Shown: positions 6,405 to 15,197, numbered from the stretch's first letter. The stretch: 33,640 nt of DNA from an uncultured bacterium (GCA_905215055.1 CAJMOH010000033.1:1-33640); one strand, 5' to 3'. Notes: generated from the sequence alone by a model not told the origin. Numbers and translations are program-made.

Positions 6405-9032
6405 TCAACCCAGAGCCGCCAGGGACTCCTGGATCATGCGGACCTTTTCCCGCAGCTTTTCGGCGTTGTCCTTCACGCCGTCCACCACGCTCTGCGGCGC
6501 CTTGCTGATGAATTTCTCGTTTTGCAGCTTGGCCTCGGCGGTGGCCAGCTGCTTCTTGGCGCCCTCCAGCTCTTTCGAGAGACGGGCGGTTTCCGCCTTC
6601 TTGTCCACCAAATCGTCCATGGGCAGATAGCCCCGGCAGGCCGCGGTGACCACCGTCACGCTGCTCTGGGCCTGGTCCACATGGCTGGAAATCTCCACGC
6701 CGCTGCAATAGGCCAGCCTGGCGATGGCCTCCCGCTCCGTCTCGAAGGCGGCGGGATCGCTGGTCTCAATATACAGATGAGCCTTCTTGGAAGGCGGCAC
6801 ATTCATCTCGCTGCGGCGGGTGCGCACGGCGGTAATCAGCTCCATGACCTTTTTCATCTCCGCCTCGGCCTGGGGGAAGGCGCGGCCTTCCTCGTACTCC
6901 GGCCAGGGCGCCACAATCAGGGCCTCTCCGTTGTGGGGCAGGCTCTGCCAGATTTCCTCGGTGACAAAGGGCATGAAGGGATGCAGCAGGGCCAGGGTAT
7001 TTGTCAACACCCACACCAGCACCTGGCGGGTGTTTTGGGCGGCCTGCTGGTCCTCGCCATTCAAGGGACGCTTGGCAAGCTCGATATACCAGTCGCAGAA
7101 GTCGTCCCAGATAAAGTCGTACAGCTTGGACACGGCCATGCCCAGCTCAAACTTGTCCAGGTTCTCGGTGACATCCCTTGCCACTGTGTTAAAGCGGCTG
7201 ACAATCCACTGGTCCTCCAGGGTAAGGGCTTCCGGCAGGGCGCAGGGAACCTCATGGCCGTCAATGTTCATGTGGATAAACCGGGCGGCGTTCCAGATCT
7301 TGTTGGCAAAGTTCCGGCTGGCGGCCACCTTTTCCTCGCTGTAACGGGCGTCGTTTCCGGGGGAATTGCCGGTAACCAGGGTAAACCGCAGAGCGTCGGC
7401 GCCGTATTGGTTGATCACGTCCACCGGGTCGATGCCGTTGCCTAGAGACTTGCTCATCTTCCGGCCCTGAGAATCCCGCAGCAGGCCATGGAACAGCACC
7501 GTGTCAAAGGGAGCCTTGTCCGTGTGCTTCAGGCCGGAGAAGATCATCCGGGCCACCCAGAAGAAGATGATGTCATAGCCGGTGACCAGGGTGTTGGTGG
7601 GATAGAAATAGTTCAGCTCTTCCGTCTCGTCGGGCCAGCCCAGGGTGGAGAAGGGCCACAGAGCGGAGGAGAACCAGGTGTCCAGGGTGTCCTCGTCCTG
7701 ATGGATGTGCTTCCCGCCGCACTTGGGACAGGCGTCCAGATCGGTTTCCGACACGCTCATTTCGCCGCAGTCCTCACAGTACCAGGCGGGAATCCGGTGG
7801 CCCCACCACAGCTGCCGGGAGATGCACCAGTCCTTGATGTTCTCCATCCAATTGTAATAGGTCTTTTCCAGCCGTTCGGGAATGAAGCGGATGGTGCCGT
7901 CCTTCACCACGTCGATGGCGGGCTTGGCCAGGGGCTCCATCCTCACAAACCACTGGGTGGAAACCCGGGGCTCCACCACAGTGTGGCAGCGCTGGCAGGT
8001 ACCCACATTGTGCTTGATCGGCTCGATTTTAATCAGGTAGCCGCCCTCTTCCAGATCGTGAACGATCCGCTTGCGGGCGTCCAGGCCGGAAAGACCGGCA
8101 TACTTGCCGCCGTTCTCGTTGATGGAGCCATCCTCGTTCATCACGTTGATGACAGGCAGATTGTGGCGCTTGCCCACCTCAAAGTCGTTGGGGTCGTGGG
8201 CGGGGGTGATCTTCACCACACCGGTGCCAAAGTCCATCTCCACATACTCGTCGGCCACAATGGGGATCTCCTTGTTCACCAGGGGCAGGATGACGTTTTT
8301 GCCCACCAAACCCTTGTAGCGCTCGTCCTCGGGATGAACCGCCACGGCGGTGTCGCCCAGCATGGTTTCCGGACGGGTGGTGGCCAGCTCAATATAGCCG
8401 CTGCCGTCGGCCAGGGGATAACGAATGTGCCAGAAGGAGCCTTCCTTTTCCTCAAACTCCACTTCCGCGTCGGAAATGGCGGTTTTGCAGTTGGGACACC
8501 AGTTGATAATCCGCTCGCCACGGTAGATCAGGCCCTCCTCATAGAGCTTGACAAACACATGGCGCACAGCCTTGGAGCAGCCCTCGTCCATGGTGAAGCG
8601 CAGCCGGTCCCAGTCGCAGGAGGAGCCCAGCAGCTTCAGCTGCTCCAGAATGCGGCCGCCGAACTTGTCCTTCCAGGCCCAGGCGCGCTCCAGGAACCCT
8701 TCCCGGCCCAGGTCCTCCTTGGTGACGCCCTCCTTCCGCATGGCCTCCACAATCTTGGCTTCGGTGGCGATGGAGGCGTGGTCCGTGCCGGGCAGCCATA
8801 AGGCGGAGTAGCCCTGCATCCGCTTCCAGCGAATCAGAATGTCCTGCAGGGTTTCGTCCCAAGCGTGGCCCATGTGCAGCTGCCCCGTGATGTTGGGCGG
8901 CGGGATGACAATGGTGTAGGGCTTCTTTTCGGGGTCTACTTCCGCGTGGAAATAGCCGCCCTGCATCCAAAAGTCGTAGACGCGGCCCTCCACCTCTTGA
9001 GGCTCATAGGCTTTCGCAAGCTCTTTTGACAT
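6405..9032 (-). CDS. valS: Valyl-tRNA synthetase
   Basis: This 875-residue class I aminoacyl-tRNA synthetase charges tRNA-Val. The HIGH signature appears as HMGH at 53-56 (PPPNITGQLHMGH) and KMSKS at 525-529 (GRKMSKSLGNG). The editing domain is in between (for example TTRPETMLGDTAVAVHPED). Cys-rich zinc-type segments are visible (WCPNCKTA, CEDCGE, CPKCGG). The last 70 residues form the tRNA-binding coiled coil (KKAETARLSKELEGAKKQL). Length and motif order are normal. The start has GGAGGG 7 nt upstream. Its leader is only about 70 nt and holds no T-box. It is followed directly by the folC promoter. Confidence 0.98.
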   Translation of the reverse strand: MSKELAKAYEPQEVEGRVYDFWMQGGYFHAEVDPEKKPYTIVIPPPNITGQLHMGHAWDETLQDILIRWKRMQGYSALWLPGTDHASIATEAKIVEAMRKEGVTKEDLGREGFLERAWAWKDKFGGRILEQLKLLGSSCDWDRLRFTMDEGCSKAVRHVFVKLYEEGLIYRGERIINWCPNCKTAISDAEVEFEEKEGSFWHIRYPLADGSGYIELATTRPETMLGDTAVAVHPEDERYKGLVGKNVILPLVNKEIPIVADEYVEMDFGTGVVKITPAHDPNDFEVGKRHNLPVINVMNEDGSINENGGKYAGLSGLDARKRIVHDLEEGGYLIKIEPIKHNVGTCQRCHTVVEPRVSTQWFVRMEPLAKPAIDVVKDGTIRFIPERLEKTYYNWMENIKDWCISRQLWWGHRIPAWYCEDCGEMSVSETDLDACPKCGGKHIHQDEDTLDTWFSSALWPFSTLGWPDETEELNYFYPTNTLVTGYDIIFFWVARMIFSGLKHTDKAPFDTVLFHGLLRDSQGRKMSKSLGNGIDPVDVINQYGADALRFTLVTGNSPGNDARYSEEKVAASRNFANKIWNAARFIHMNIDGHEVPCALPEALTLEDQWIVSRFNTVARDVTENLDKFELGMAVSKLYDFIWDDFCDWYIELAKRPLNGEDQQAAQNTRQVLVWVLTNTLALLHPFMPFVTEEIWQSLPHNGEALIVAPWPEYEEGRAFPQAEAEMKKVMELITAVRTRRSEMNVPPSKKAHLYIETSDPAAFETEREAIARLAYCSGVEISSHVDQAQSSVTVVTAACRGYLPMDDLVDKKAETARLSKELEGAKKQLATAEAKLQNEKFISKAPQSVVDGVKDNAEKLREKVRMIQESLAALG

Positions 9033-9105
9033 GTTGTTCCCTCCAATATCACTTTCCGGGTCGCCCCGGTTCTCTTTCCAAAAAGGGGAAATCCCCTGAA
9101 AATTT

Positions 9106-9134
9106 ATTATTTCATCTTATGCCCCATTTGTCAA
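9106..9134 (-). promoter_or_regulatory. Sigma-A promoter of valS
   Basis: On the minus strand TTGACA (9129-9134) and AATAAT (9106-9111) have a 17-nt spacer. A small GGGGA/TCCCC hairpin with five Ts sits in the short leader (about 9078-9096). Confidence 0.75.
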
Positions 9135-9222
9135 CAGAAAATGGGCCTTCTCCCAGGCCTTTCTCCCGTTTTCACCGTTTCCCTCGATAAAAACTCCTTT
9201 GGATGGGCATTTTGTCCCCAGC

Positions 9223-9249
9223 AAAAAGGAGCCGCCTTTCGGCAGCTCC
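9223..9249 (-). terminator. Terminator of the transglutaminase-SLH gene
   Basis: On the minus strand GGAGCTGCC, a GAAA tetraloop and GGCGGCTCC form a 9-bp stem (9228-9249), followed by TTTTT. It begins about 20 nt after the stop codon. Confidence 0.9.
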
Positions 9250-9269
9250 CTGTCAACGCAAGAGGTATT

Positions 9270-11303
9270 TCACGGGGCGGACGGCTCTGGAGAAGAGCTG
9301 CCGTCTCCCGCCGGCTCTTGAGACGGCCCGCTCTCAGGCTGTTCCTCATCGGCAGCCGGGTTCTCGGAAGAGGAGCCATCCTCTGTGGATTCTCCTCCTT
9401 CGGGCGCGGATTCCTCTCCCTCCGCGGGAGGCTCTTCCTCAGAGGGAGCCTGGCTTTCTGGAGGAGTCTCCTCTCCAGGAGTCTCTTCTCCAGGTGTCTC
9501 CTCGCCGGGTGTCTCCTCCTGGGGAGGCTCTTCCTCCGTCTCCGGCTCGTGGAGCAGTCCCTGCTCCTCCAGATCCTCCAGCATGGCCACATACTTGGTG
9601 AACACGGTGGCGGCCTCTGCCCGGATAGTGTTGTCCGTGGGATTGAAGCAGCCGAACTCGTCGCCGGAGATCAGGCTCAGGTCATAGCTTGTGTACACCG
9701 CGCCGCTGGCCCAGCTGGAAATCTCCCCGTCGTCCGGGAAGGTAAAATCCACATGCTCCGGCACAGCCTCTGTGACCTTTTGACGGTAGTTTTCCAACAC
9801 CACGCACATCTCTTCCCGGGTGATAAAGTTACCAGGGCGGAAGGTGCCGTCCTCATATCCCGAAACAACGCCCAGCTCGGACGCCCAAACCACGGCGCTG
9901 GTAAACCACTTGCCTGCGGGTACATCGCTGAAGGTGATCTCACCGGGCGTGTAGTCCTCCGGCGCTACGGCGTTGTACAGAACCTGCACAAACTGGGCGC
10001 GGGTGATGTTCTCCCGGGGATTGAAAAAGCCCTGGTCGTCTCCCACAAACAGGCCCATACTGGCGGCGCTTTCCACATAATTGTAATACCAGGAGCTGCG
10101 CTTCACGTCCGGGAAGCGCAAGGGCTGATAGCCCTCTTCCCGATATTCGTATCTCTGGGGGTTCTTGGCGGGATAGCGGAAGACAACGGTATTCAAGTCG
10201 CTGTCCTCCACCCAGATATTGCGCTCCACATGAGCTGGCTGGCTGCTGAAGGCGACGCCGCCCACCTGGGTTTGAGACCCGATGAGAAAATAATCACGAA
10301 GTCCCCGGTCCTCCTCGTCGTCCCAGGTCAAATCCAGGTTGTACCACTCGCCGTCGTCCATTTTGACGTTGTTCCACATGTGGCTCTCGCTGATAGCCAG
10401 AGCGCAGGGAATGTCCAGCAGGTCGCAGACCACCTTTACCGCCTTGGCGTAGCCGTCGCACACCGGCTCATACCCGTCGCCGGCAATCAGGCAGCTGTAC
10501 GCCTGGTGAGAGAGATTTTCGGCCTTCTCGTCCGCCTGACCGTTGACGGCGTCGTAATTATAGGTGGCGCGCTCCGCCAAAATGTCGTGAATTTGCAGCA
10601 CCTGATGATACAGGTCAGCGGAACCGTCCACCTGGGCGGCAATCGCCTGAGCGCTGGCCATCTGCTGGTCGTACATGGCCTGCTCCTGGCCGTCATACTT
10701 CAAGCGGAAGGCAAAGATCACGTTTCGGGTGGTGACAGAGGAGCCGGTCTCGCTGTCCCAGGTAATGCCATAGCGCATGGAGGACAGCCACAGGGCGTCG
10801 GCCTTGTCATAGCGCAAGGCGGTAATAGCGGCGCAGATGTCCGTGTACAGGGACCGGTACAGCCCCTGGGAGCTGGCGTCCGGCTGGAACACATAGCTGC
10901 GGATGGAGCCGGTCATGGTAAGGCCGTACAGCTCGTCCACCCGCACCTGCACCTGCCGGTAGCCGTCCACCTCGGCAGCGTGAAGAATCTGCGTGAGGGA
11001 GATGGAGGCCAAGGCGTCGTAGCAGGCCTTCTGCCGGGCGGTAAGCTGCCCATAGAAGGACCCGTCGTCATAGGAGCCGAGAGGCGCCGAAAAGACCTGA
11101 GCCTCTGTAAAGCCGGACTCCCCGCCTCCCAGTGTATCCTGGGTCTCCCGCAGGGCATAGCCGGTTTCTCCGTCTCCCCACTGATAGGCGTATCCCGTCT
11201 CTTGGGGAGACGCCTCCTGGGCCAAAGCGCCCCCAGGCAAAGCTGTCAGCAGAAGCAGCGCCGCCAGGATAAAAGCCCACCACCTTGCCGTGTTCCTTTT
11301 CAT
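9270..11303 (-). CDS. Secreted transglutaminase-like protein with three SLH repeats
   Basis: The 677-residue protein starts with a signal peptide (MKRNTARWW, then AAALLLL-type core, cleavage near ALA-Q). A transglutaminase/protease-like core follows, with a Cys-His-Asp triad near residues 282, 308 and 324 (PVCDGYAKAV, ESHMWNNVKMDDGEWY, LDLTWDD). Three SLH repeats cover about 398-575 (SSWYYNYVESAASMGLF, WFTSAVVWASELGVVSGYEDG and SSWASGAVYTSYDLSLISG). The last 90 residues are acidic and Pro-rich with PGEET repeats. SLH domains bind pyruvylated wall polymers, so it is probably cell-surface. Such cores usually act as cysteine peptidases or crosslinkers; the substrate is unknown. ATG at 11303 is preferred because AAAGGGG lies 8 nt upstream. 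Confidence 0.88.
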   Translation of the reverse strand: MKRNTARWWAFILAALLLLTALPGGALAQEASPQETGYAYQWGDGETGYALRETQDTLGGGESGFTEAQVFSAPLGSYDDGSFYGQLTARQKACYDALASISLTQILHAAEVDGYRQVQVRVDELYGLTMTGSIRSYVFQPDASSQGLYRSLYTDICAAITALRYDKADALWLSSMRYGITWDSETGSSVTTRNVIFAFRLKYDGQEQAMYDQQMASAQAIAAQVDGSADLYHQVLQIHDILAERATYNYDAVNGQADEKAENLSHQAYSCLIAGDGYEPVCDGYAKAVKVVCDLLDIPCALAISESHMWNNVKMDDGEWYNLDLTWDDEEDRGLRDYFLIGSQTQVGGVAFSSQPAHVERNIWVEDSDLNTVVFRYPAKNPQRYEYREEGYQPLRFPDVKRSSWYYNYVESAASMGLFVGDDQGFFNPRENITRAQFVQVLYNAVAPEDYTPGEITFSDVPAGKWFTSAVVWASELGVVSGYEDGTFRPGNFITREEMCVVLENYRQKVTEAVPEHVDFTFPDDGEISSWASGAVYTSYDLSLISGDEFGCFNPTDNTIRAEAATVFTKYVAMLEDLEEQGLLHEPETEEEPPQEETPGEETPGEETPGEETPPESQAPSEEEPPAEGEESAPEGGESTEDGSSSENPAADEEQPESGPSQEPAGDGSSSPEPSAP
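9470..9525 (-). repeat. Short tandem repeats encoding PGEET units
   Basis: Within the tail of the transglutaminase-SLH gene, 15-bp imperfect units encode GEETP three times in succession. The units differ in synonymous positions, so the repeat is not recent or is being conserved at protein level. Confidence 0.65.
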
Positions 11304-11373
11304 CACCAAAACCCCTTTCTTCCACCCGGCCGAACCGAGCCGTTCCTTCCAAAAATTCCTTTCTTAATATGAT

Positions 11374-11402
11374 ATTATCCCCGAATCCACCGCCAATGTC
11401 AA
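11374..11402 (-). promoter_or_regulatory. Sigma-A promoter of the transglutaminase-SLH gene
   Basis: On the minus strand TTGACA (11397-11402) and GATAAT (11374-11379) are 17 nt apart. The predicted leader is about 65 nt. Confidence 0.75.
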
Positions 11403-11467
11403 TCCCCCTTCGCCGGCCCTTTTTTGGCAGAAAAAACGGACAGCGGCTTCCATTTTTTGCCTTGGGG

Positions 11468-11496
11468 TTGCATTATGTCAATTTCTATGCTACAAT
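11468..11496 (+). promoter_or_regulatory. Sigma-A promoter of the NlpC/P60-SLH gene
   Basis: TTGCAT (11468-11473) and TACAAT (11491-11496) have a 17-nt spacer. A WalR-type box begins at the last base of the -10. Confidence 0.8.
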
Positions 11497-11512
11497 GTAA
11501 CAGATTTGTAAC
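11496..11512 (+). promoter_or_regulatory. WalR-type operator: TGTAAC-N5-TGTAAC
   Basis: Two identical TGTAAC hexamers (11496-11501 and 11507-11512) with a 5-nt spacer match the published WalR (YycF) consensus of direct repeats TGTWAH-N5-TGTWAH. The site covers the transcription start, a position that usually represses. The downstream gene encodes a cell-wall hydrolase, the classical target class of WalRK. Confidence 0.6.
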
Positions 11513-11554
11513 CTTTGGAGATAAATGAAAGCCATCCGTTTGTATAAACACATG

Positions 11555-11605
11555 GAAGCCCTGCCTTCTGGGGAAATGAGGCCGCAGGCTTCTGGATACT
11601 TTTTT
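11555..11605 (+). other. Hairpin in the leader of the NlpC/P60-SLH gene
   Basis: GAAGCC and TGC (11555-11564, one bulged C) pair with GCA and GGCTTC (11584-11592). A run of six Ts begins 7 nt later, too far for a standard terminator. It could be a leader structure; no known riboswitch class was recognised. Confidence 0.35.
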
Positions 11606-11627
11606 CGATTGTTAGGAGGAATATCCC

Positions 11628-13442
11628 ATGACCAAGTACACCGCAAAGCATTTGGCCAAACGGGGCGGCGGACCGCTGTGCCTGCTGCTGGCCCTGGCCG
11701 TTCTGATTACCGCCTTTACCACGCTGACCCCCGGCGCCAAAGCCGCGGGCACTCCCACCTCCCTGGGCCTGGCCGAGCACGGCCTGATGGCCTACCGGGA
11801 CAACTGGCAGTATGTGTACGGCGGCAAGGGCGGCGATTCCGACGGCGACGGCCTGCGGGAATCCGACTGCGCCGGGCTGATCTACTCCTACTTTTCCGAT
11901 GTGGGCGCTTTGGGAAACTGCATGGGCGGCGCCTCCTCCCAGGTGCGGGTCAACTGCGTGTTCTCCGGGGACATTGACGAGCTGTACGGCATTCCCCGCA
12001 TCCACGGCCTGGTGCTGACCATGACCGACGGCGATCCCCAGTATCCTTACTCTCACATCGGTATTTATGTGGGCAACAACATGGCCACGGACAACAGTAC
12101 CTGGGTTGTCAACATGGTGTATGACAAAGTGGTGGGCAGCGGACGCGGCTGGAGCGCCTGGCATGTGTTTGACAACGGCACCCTGTACCCCTCCAACGGC
12201 TGGTACGAGTTTAACGGCGCCCTGTACCACTACTCCAACTGCCAGTACGACGTGGACCAGGTGGTGGACGGCTTCACCATTGGCAGCGACGGCATTGCCC
12301 TGGATTCCGCCGGGAACCCCCTGACCGCGGACTCTCCCGAGGCTCCCGCTCTCAGCCAGGAATATGTGTCCGCCTCCACTGTGGCCGACGCCCTGGCGGC
12401 TTTGGGTTACAGCGGCGAGGACACTGTGCCGGATGATGACGACGACGAGGAGGAAGAGGAAGCTCCCACGCAAGCGGAGCTCAACGGCGTTGTCACCGGC
12501 AACGGCGTGAATGTGCGGGTTGAGCCCAACACCACCTCCTGGGCTGTTGCCACCTTGAGCAAGGACGACCAAGTGAAGATTGTGGAAGCTGTCACCGGTG
12601 AGACAATCACTGACAAAAACACCGGCAGCGTCACGGATCAATGGTATTCCATTGTTACCGCCGATGGCTCAAAGGGCTATGTGTGTTCCCTGTATGTGGC
12701 TGCTGCACCTGCCTTCTCGGTGGTGGACGGCAGCTTAGTGATAACGGCTCTTGATGGGGCTGACATCCGCTATACCAGCGACGGCACCCAGCCCACGGTG
12801 GAAAGCACCCCCTATACCGGTCCCATTTCCCTTTCCGGCACCTACCGGGCCGTCTCTGTCCAAGACGGACAAGCCAGCGCCGAAGCCTCCATTACCTTCG
12901 CGGGCAGCAGCTTATTCACCGACTTCACCAGCCAGGATTGGTACTTCAGCCAGGTGGACCAGGCGGTGGGTCTGGGCCTGTTCAACGGCCGGGGCAGCGA
13001 GTTCGATCCCTCTGAGAACATTACCCGGGGCGAGTTCGCGGCGGCTCTTGCAAATCTGGCTGGCGTGGACACCACCTCCTACGCTGGGGAAAGCGTGTTC
13101 TCCGACGTTAACGGACAGTGGTACACCGGCGCGGTGAACTGGGCCTATGAAAACGGCTATATGAACGGCATGGGCGACGGGACCTTCGGCGCGGCAAACC
13201 AAATCACCCGGGAGCAGATCTGCGTAACTCTTGCCAATTACGCCGGCTTGACCTACAACGGCAGCTCCGAAGCCTTCGCTGATGACAGTTCCATTGCCTC
13301 TTGGGCCAAAAACGCGGTGTACGCCTGCCGTGAACGGGGAATTATCAGCGGCATGGGCGGCAACACCTTCGCCCCCAAGAACAACGCCACACGGGTGCAG
13401 GCCTGTGTCGTCATTTTGAACGCCTATAACCAAGGGCTGTAA
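11628..13442 (+). CDS. Secreted NlpC/P60 peptidoglycan hydrolase with SH3 and three SLH domains
   Basis: The 604-residue protein has a signal peptide (hydrophobic 15-32, cleavage near AKA-A at 39). An NlpC/P60-type peptidase domain follows, with likely Cys81 (SDCAGLIYSYF) and His143 (YSHIGIYVG). Next come an acidic linker (Asp/Glu run 269-278), a bacterial SH3 domain (about 286-358, NVRVEP to GYVCSLYV), and a chitobiase-C-terminal-like beta domain (about 364-425, IRYTSDGTQPT). Three SLH repeats fill 430-604. Such enzymes cut stem peptides of peptidoglycan; SLH repeats would hold it on wall polymers. The ATG at 11628 follows AGGAGG by 8 nt. Control by a WalR-like regulator is suggested by the box at 11496. 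It is divergent from the other SLH protein. Confidence 0.88.
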   Translation: MTKYTAKHLAKRGGGPLCLLLALAVLITAFTTLTPGAKAAGTPTSLGLAEHGLMAYRDNWQYVYGGKGGDSDGDGLRESDCAGLIYSYFSDVGALGNCMGGASSQVRVNCVFSGDIDELYGIPRIHGLVLTMTDGDPQYPYSHIGIYVGNNMATDNSTWVVNMVYDKVVGSGRGWSAWHVFDNGTLYPSNGWYEFNGALYHYSNCQYDVDQVVDGFTIGSDGIALDSAGNPLTADSPEAPALSQEYVSASTVADALAALGYSGEDTVPDDDDDEEEEEAPTQAELNGVVTGNGVNVRVEPNTTSWAVATLSKDDQVKIVEAVTGETITDKNTGSVTDQWYSIVTADGSKGYVCSLYVAAAPAFSVVDGSLVITALDGADIRYTSDGTQPTVESTPYTGPISLSGTYRAVSVQDGQASAEASITFAGSSLFTDFTSQDWYFSQVDQAVGLGLFNGRGSEFDPSENITRGEFAAALANLAGVDTTSYAGESVFSDVNGQWYTGAVNWAYENGYMNGMGDGTFGAANQITREQICVTLANYAGLTYNGSSEAFADDSSIASWAKNAVYACRERGIISGMGGNTFAPKNNATRVQACVVILNAYNQGL

Positions 13443-13462
13443 AACCTTTCCCAACGAACATA

Positions 13463-13498
13463 AAAACCCCTTCCCAGCGGCTGTTGGGAAGGGGTTTT
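13463..13498. terminator. Bidirectional terminator between NlpC/P60-SLH and the GH51 gene
   Basis: AAAACCCCTTCCCA pairs with TGGGAAGGGGTTTT around an 8-nt loop. A/T runs on both sides suit the two convergent genes. Confidence 0.9.
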
Positions 13499-13532
13499 CT
13501 TTATTTCAGAAGGTCTGGCGCAAAAGCCGTTC

Positions 13533-15050
13533 TCACTTTCCCAGACGGATGACATTCCAGCTGGCCTTGCTCAGCTTGCTGGTCAGAATCCCGCTTTCCA
13601 GCTGATCCCGGTCTGTAACGCTCTTGGGCAGAACTGCCTGCTTCTCCGCGGAGTTTACAGCGAACATATCCTCGTTTTCCAGCACAATATGCTCCAGCAC
13701 ACGGTAGCCCTCAAAGCTGCGCAGATCGGCCTCCAATGGGATGTCCTGGTCCAACGTCCGGTTGACGGCGAAAATGGTTACCTGGTCCTTCTCGTCGTCC
13801 CATACAGCGACGGAGTCCACGTCTGTCACGTCGGTGAATTCCTTGGTGTCGTGCTTGGAGGAGCGCAGGGCGGGGTTCAGGGCAATGCCCCGGCCGTACT
13901 TGCTGGCATGGAGATAGGGATAGTAGATGGTCTGCTTCCAGGCTGGGCCGTTTTCCTCGGTCATGATGGGGGCAATGACGTTGACCAGCTGGGCCAGACA
14001 AGCCATCCGCACCCGGTCGGAGTGCTTCAGCAGGGTGATAAGCATTAGGCCCACCAGCAGAGCGTCCTCAAAGTCGTAGCGGTCCTCCAGCAAATGGGGA
14101 GCCACGCTCCAGGGCCGGTTCTTCATGGTGTCATCATCGGCGGCGTTGGCGTGGAACCACACGTTCCACTCGTCAAAGCTGAGCATCATGTCCTTTTTCG
14201 AGCGGCGCTTGGCCTTGACAAAGTCGCAGGTAGAGATCACCGTGCGGATGAAATGGTCCATGTCATCCGACTGGGCCAGGAAATTCAGGGTGTCGTTGAT
14301 CCGGTTGCCGTAGTAAGTGTGCAGGGAGATGAAATCCACGCTGTCGTAGGCCTCCTCCAGCACAGTAGCCTCCCACTGGGGATAGGTGGCCATGCCCGTG
14401 TTGGAGCTGCCGCACACCACCAGCTCCAGGCTGGGGTCAATCTGCTTCATGGCCTTGGCGGTCTCGTCCGCCAGCCGGCCGTATTCCACGGCGGTTTTGT
14501 GACCGGTCTGCCAGGGGCCGTCCATCTCGTTGCCCAGGCACCACACCTTGATGCTGTGGGGTTCCCGCACTCCGTGGGCAATGCGCAGGTCGCTGTACTT
14601 GGTGTCAGAGGGATGGTTGCAGTATTCCAGCAGGTTGCAGGCAGCCTCAATGCCCCGGGTACCCAGGTTTACTGCCATCATCACGTCGGAGCCCGCCTTC
14701 TTGCTCCAAGAGGCGAACTCGTTGACGCCCACCAGGTTTGGCTCGGTGCTGCGCCAGGCCAACTCCAGCCGCCGGGGACGCTGGTCCACAGGGCCGACGC
14801 TGTCCTCCCAATAGAAGTTGGAGACAAAGTTGCCGCCGGGATAGCGGACAATGGGTACGCCGATTTCCCGAACCAGATCCAGTACGTCCCGCCGGAAGCC
14901 CTCCTCATCCGCGGAGGGGTGGTCCGGCTGATAAATGCCGCCGTACACGGCCCGGCCCAGATGCTCGATAAAGGAGCCATAGATGCGCTTGTCCACCCGG
15001 CTGATCTGAAAATCCTTGTCCAAGGTAATACGGGCAAATTTTTGTTCCAT
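13533..15050 (-). CDS. Alpha-L-arabinofuranosidase, family GH51
   Basis: The 505-residue enzyme has the length and motifs of intracellular GH51 alpha-L-arabinofuranosidases, which release arabinose from arabino-oligosaccharides. The acid/base is Glu175 in WCLGNEMDGPWQ and the nucleophile Glu294 in LSFDEWNVWF. The N-terminus (RVDKRIYGSFIEHLGRAVYGGIY) and the RYPGGNFVSNFYWED segment are typical. No signal peptide is present, so the substrate must be imported. ATG at 15050 is chosen because GGAAGGGAA lies just upstream; the longer frame runs through the promoter. The gene has its own promoter with an AraR-like operator and is probably monocistronic. Confidence 0.95.
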   Translation of the reverse strand: MEQKFARITLDKDFQISRVDKRIYGSFIEHLGRAVYGGIYQPDHPSADEEGFRRDVLDLVREIGVPIVRYPGGNFVSNFYWEDSVGPVDQRPRRLELAWRSTEPNLVGVNEFASWSKKAGSDVMMAVNLGTRGIEAACNLLEYCNHPSDTKYSDLRIAHGVREPHSIKVWCLGNEMDGPWQTGHKTAVEYGRLADETAKAMKQIDPSLELVVCGSSNTGMATYPQWEATVLEEAYDSVDFISLHTYYGNRINDTLNFLAQSDDMDHFIRTVISTCDFVKAKRRSKKDMMLSFDEWNVWFHANAADDDTMKNRPWSVAPHLLEDRYDFEDALLVGLMLITLLKHSDRVRMACLAQLVNVIAPIMTEENGPAWKQTIYYPYLHASKYGRGIALNPALRSSKHDTKEFTDVTDVDSVAVWDDEKDQVTIFAVNRTLDQDIPLEADLRSFEGYRVLEHIVLENEDMFAVNSAEKQAVLPKSVTDRDQLESGILTSKLSKASWNVIRLGK

Positions 15051-15079
15051 AGGAGATTCCCTTCCTTCTAAAAATTGAA

Positions 15080-15095
15080 AAATGTCCGTACAAAT
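15080..15095 (-). promoter_or_regulatory. AraR-like operator overlapping the GH51 transcript start
   Basis: On the minus strand ATTTGTACGGACATTT matches 13 of 16 positions of the Bacillus AraR box ATTTGTACGTACAAAT. It lies about 10 nt downstream of the -10, where a repressor would block initiation. The downstream gene releases arabinose, which is the AraR inducer. Confidence 0.6.
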
Positions 15096-15105
15096 TGTCT
15101 CCTTT

Positions 15106-15134
15106 ATCATAGGGGAAAACCCATGGAATGTCAA
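15106..15134 (-). promoter_or_regulatory. Sigma-A promoter of the GH51 gene
   Basis: On the minus strand TTGACA (15129-15134) and TATGAT (15106-15111) are 17 nt apart. Confidence 0.85.
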
Positions 15135-15197
15135 TCACTTTTCCCATCTTTTCAGGACTTTTTGCGGGGCCGCTCCATGGACTTTCCCCCGGCCTGT

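Noticed and set aside
7488..8801. Open frame of 437 codons antisense to valS
   Set aside because: valS has full-length family motifs on the other strand; the antisense translation is low-complexity.
9033..9134. T-box in front of valS
   Set aside because: The leader is only about 70 nt and has no T-box sequence or specifier-loop structure.
9470..9525. CRISPR-like array
   Set aside because: The repeats are short, in frame and encode PGEET units; there are no spacers and no cas genes.
9141..11372. Open frame of 743 codons on the plus strand, antisense to the transglutaminase-SLH gene
   Set aside because: It crosses the terminator and promoter of the opposite gene, has no ribosome binding site and no recognisable domain. 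It is a codon-bias shadow.
11525..11977. 150-codon frame starting in the NlpC/P60 leader with GGAG upstream
   Set aside because: It continues out of frame into the NlpC/P60 coding region, and its product has no recognisable features. A short translated leader cannot be excluded, but the full frame is not a gene.
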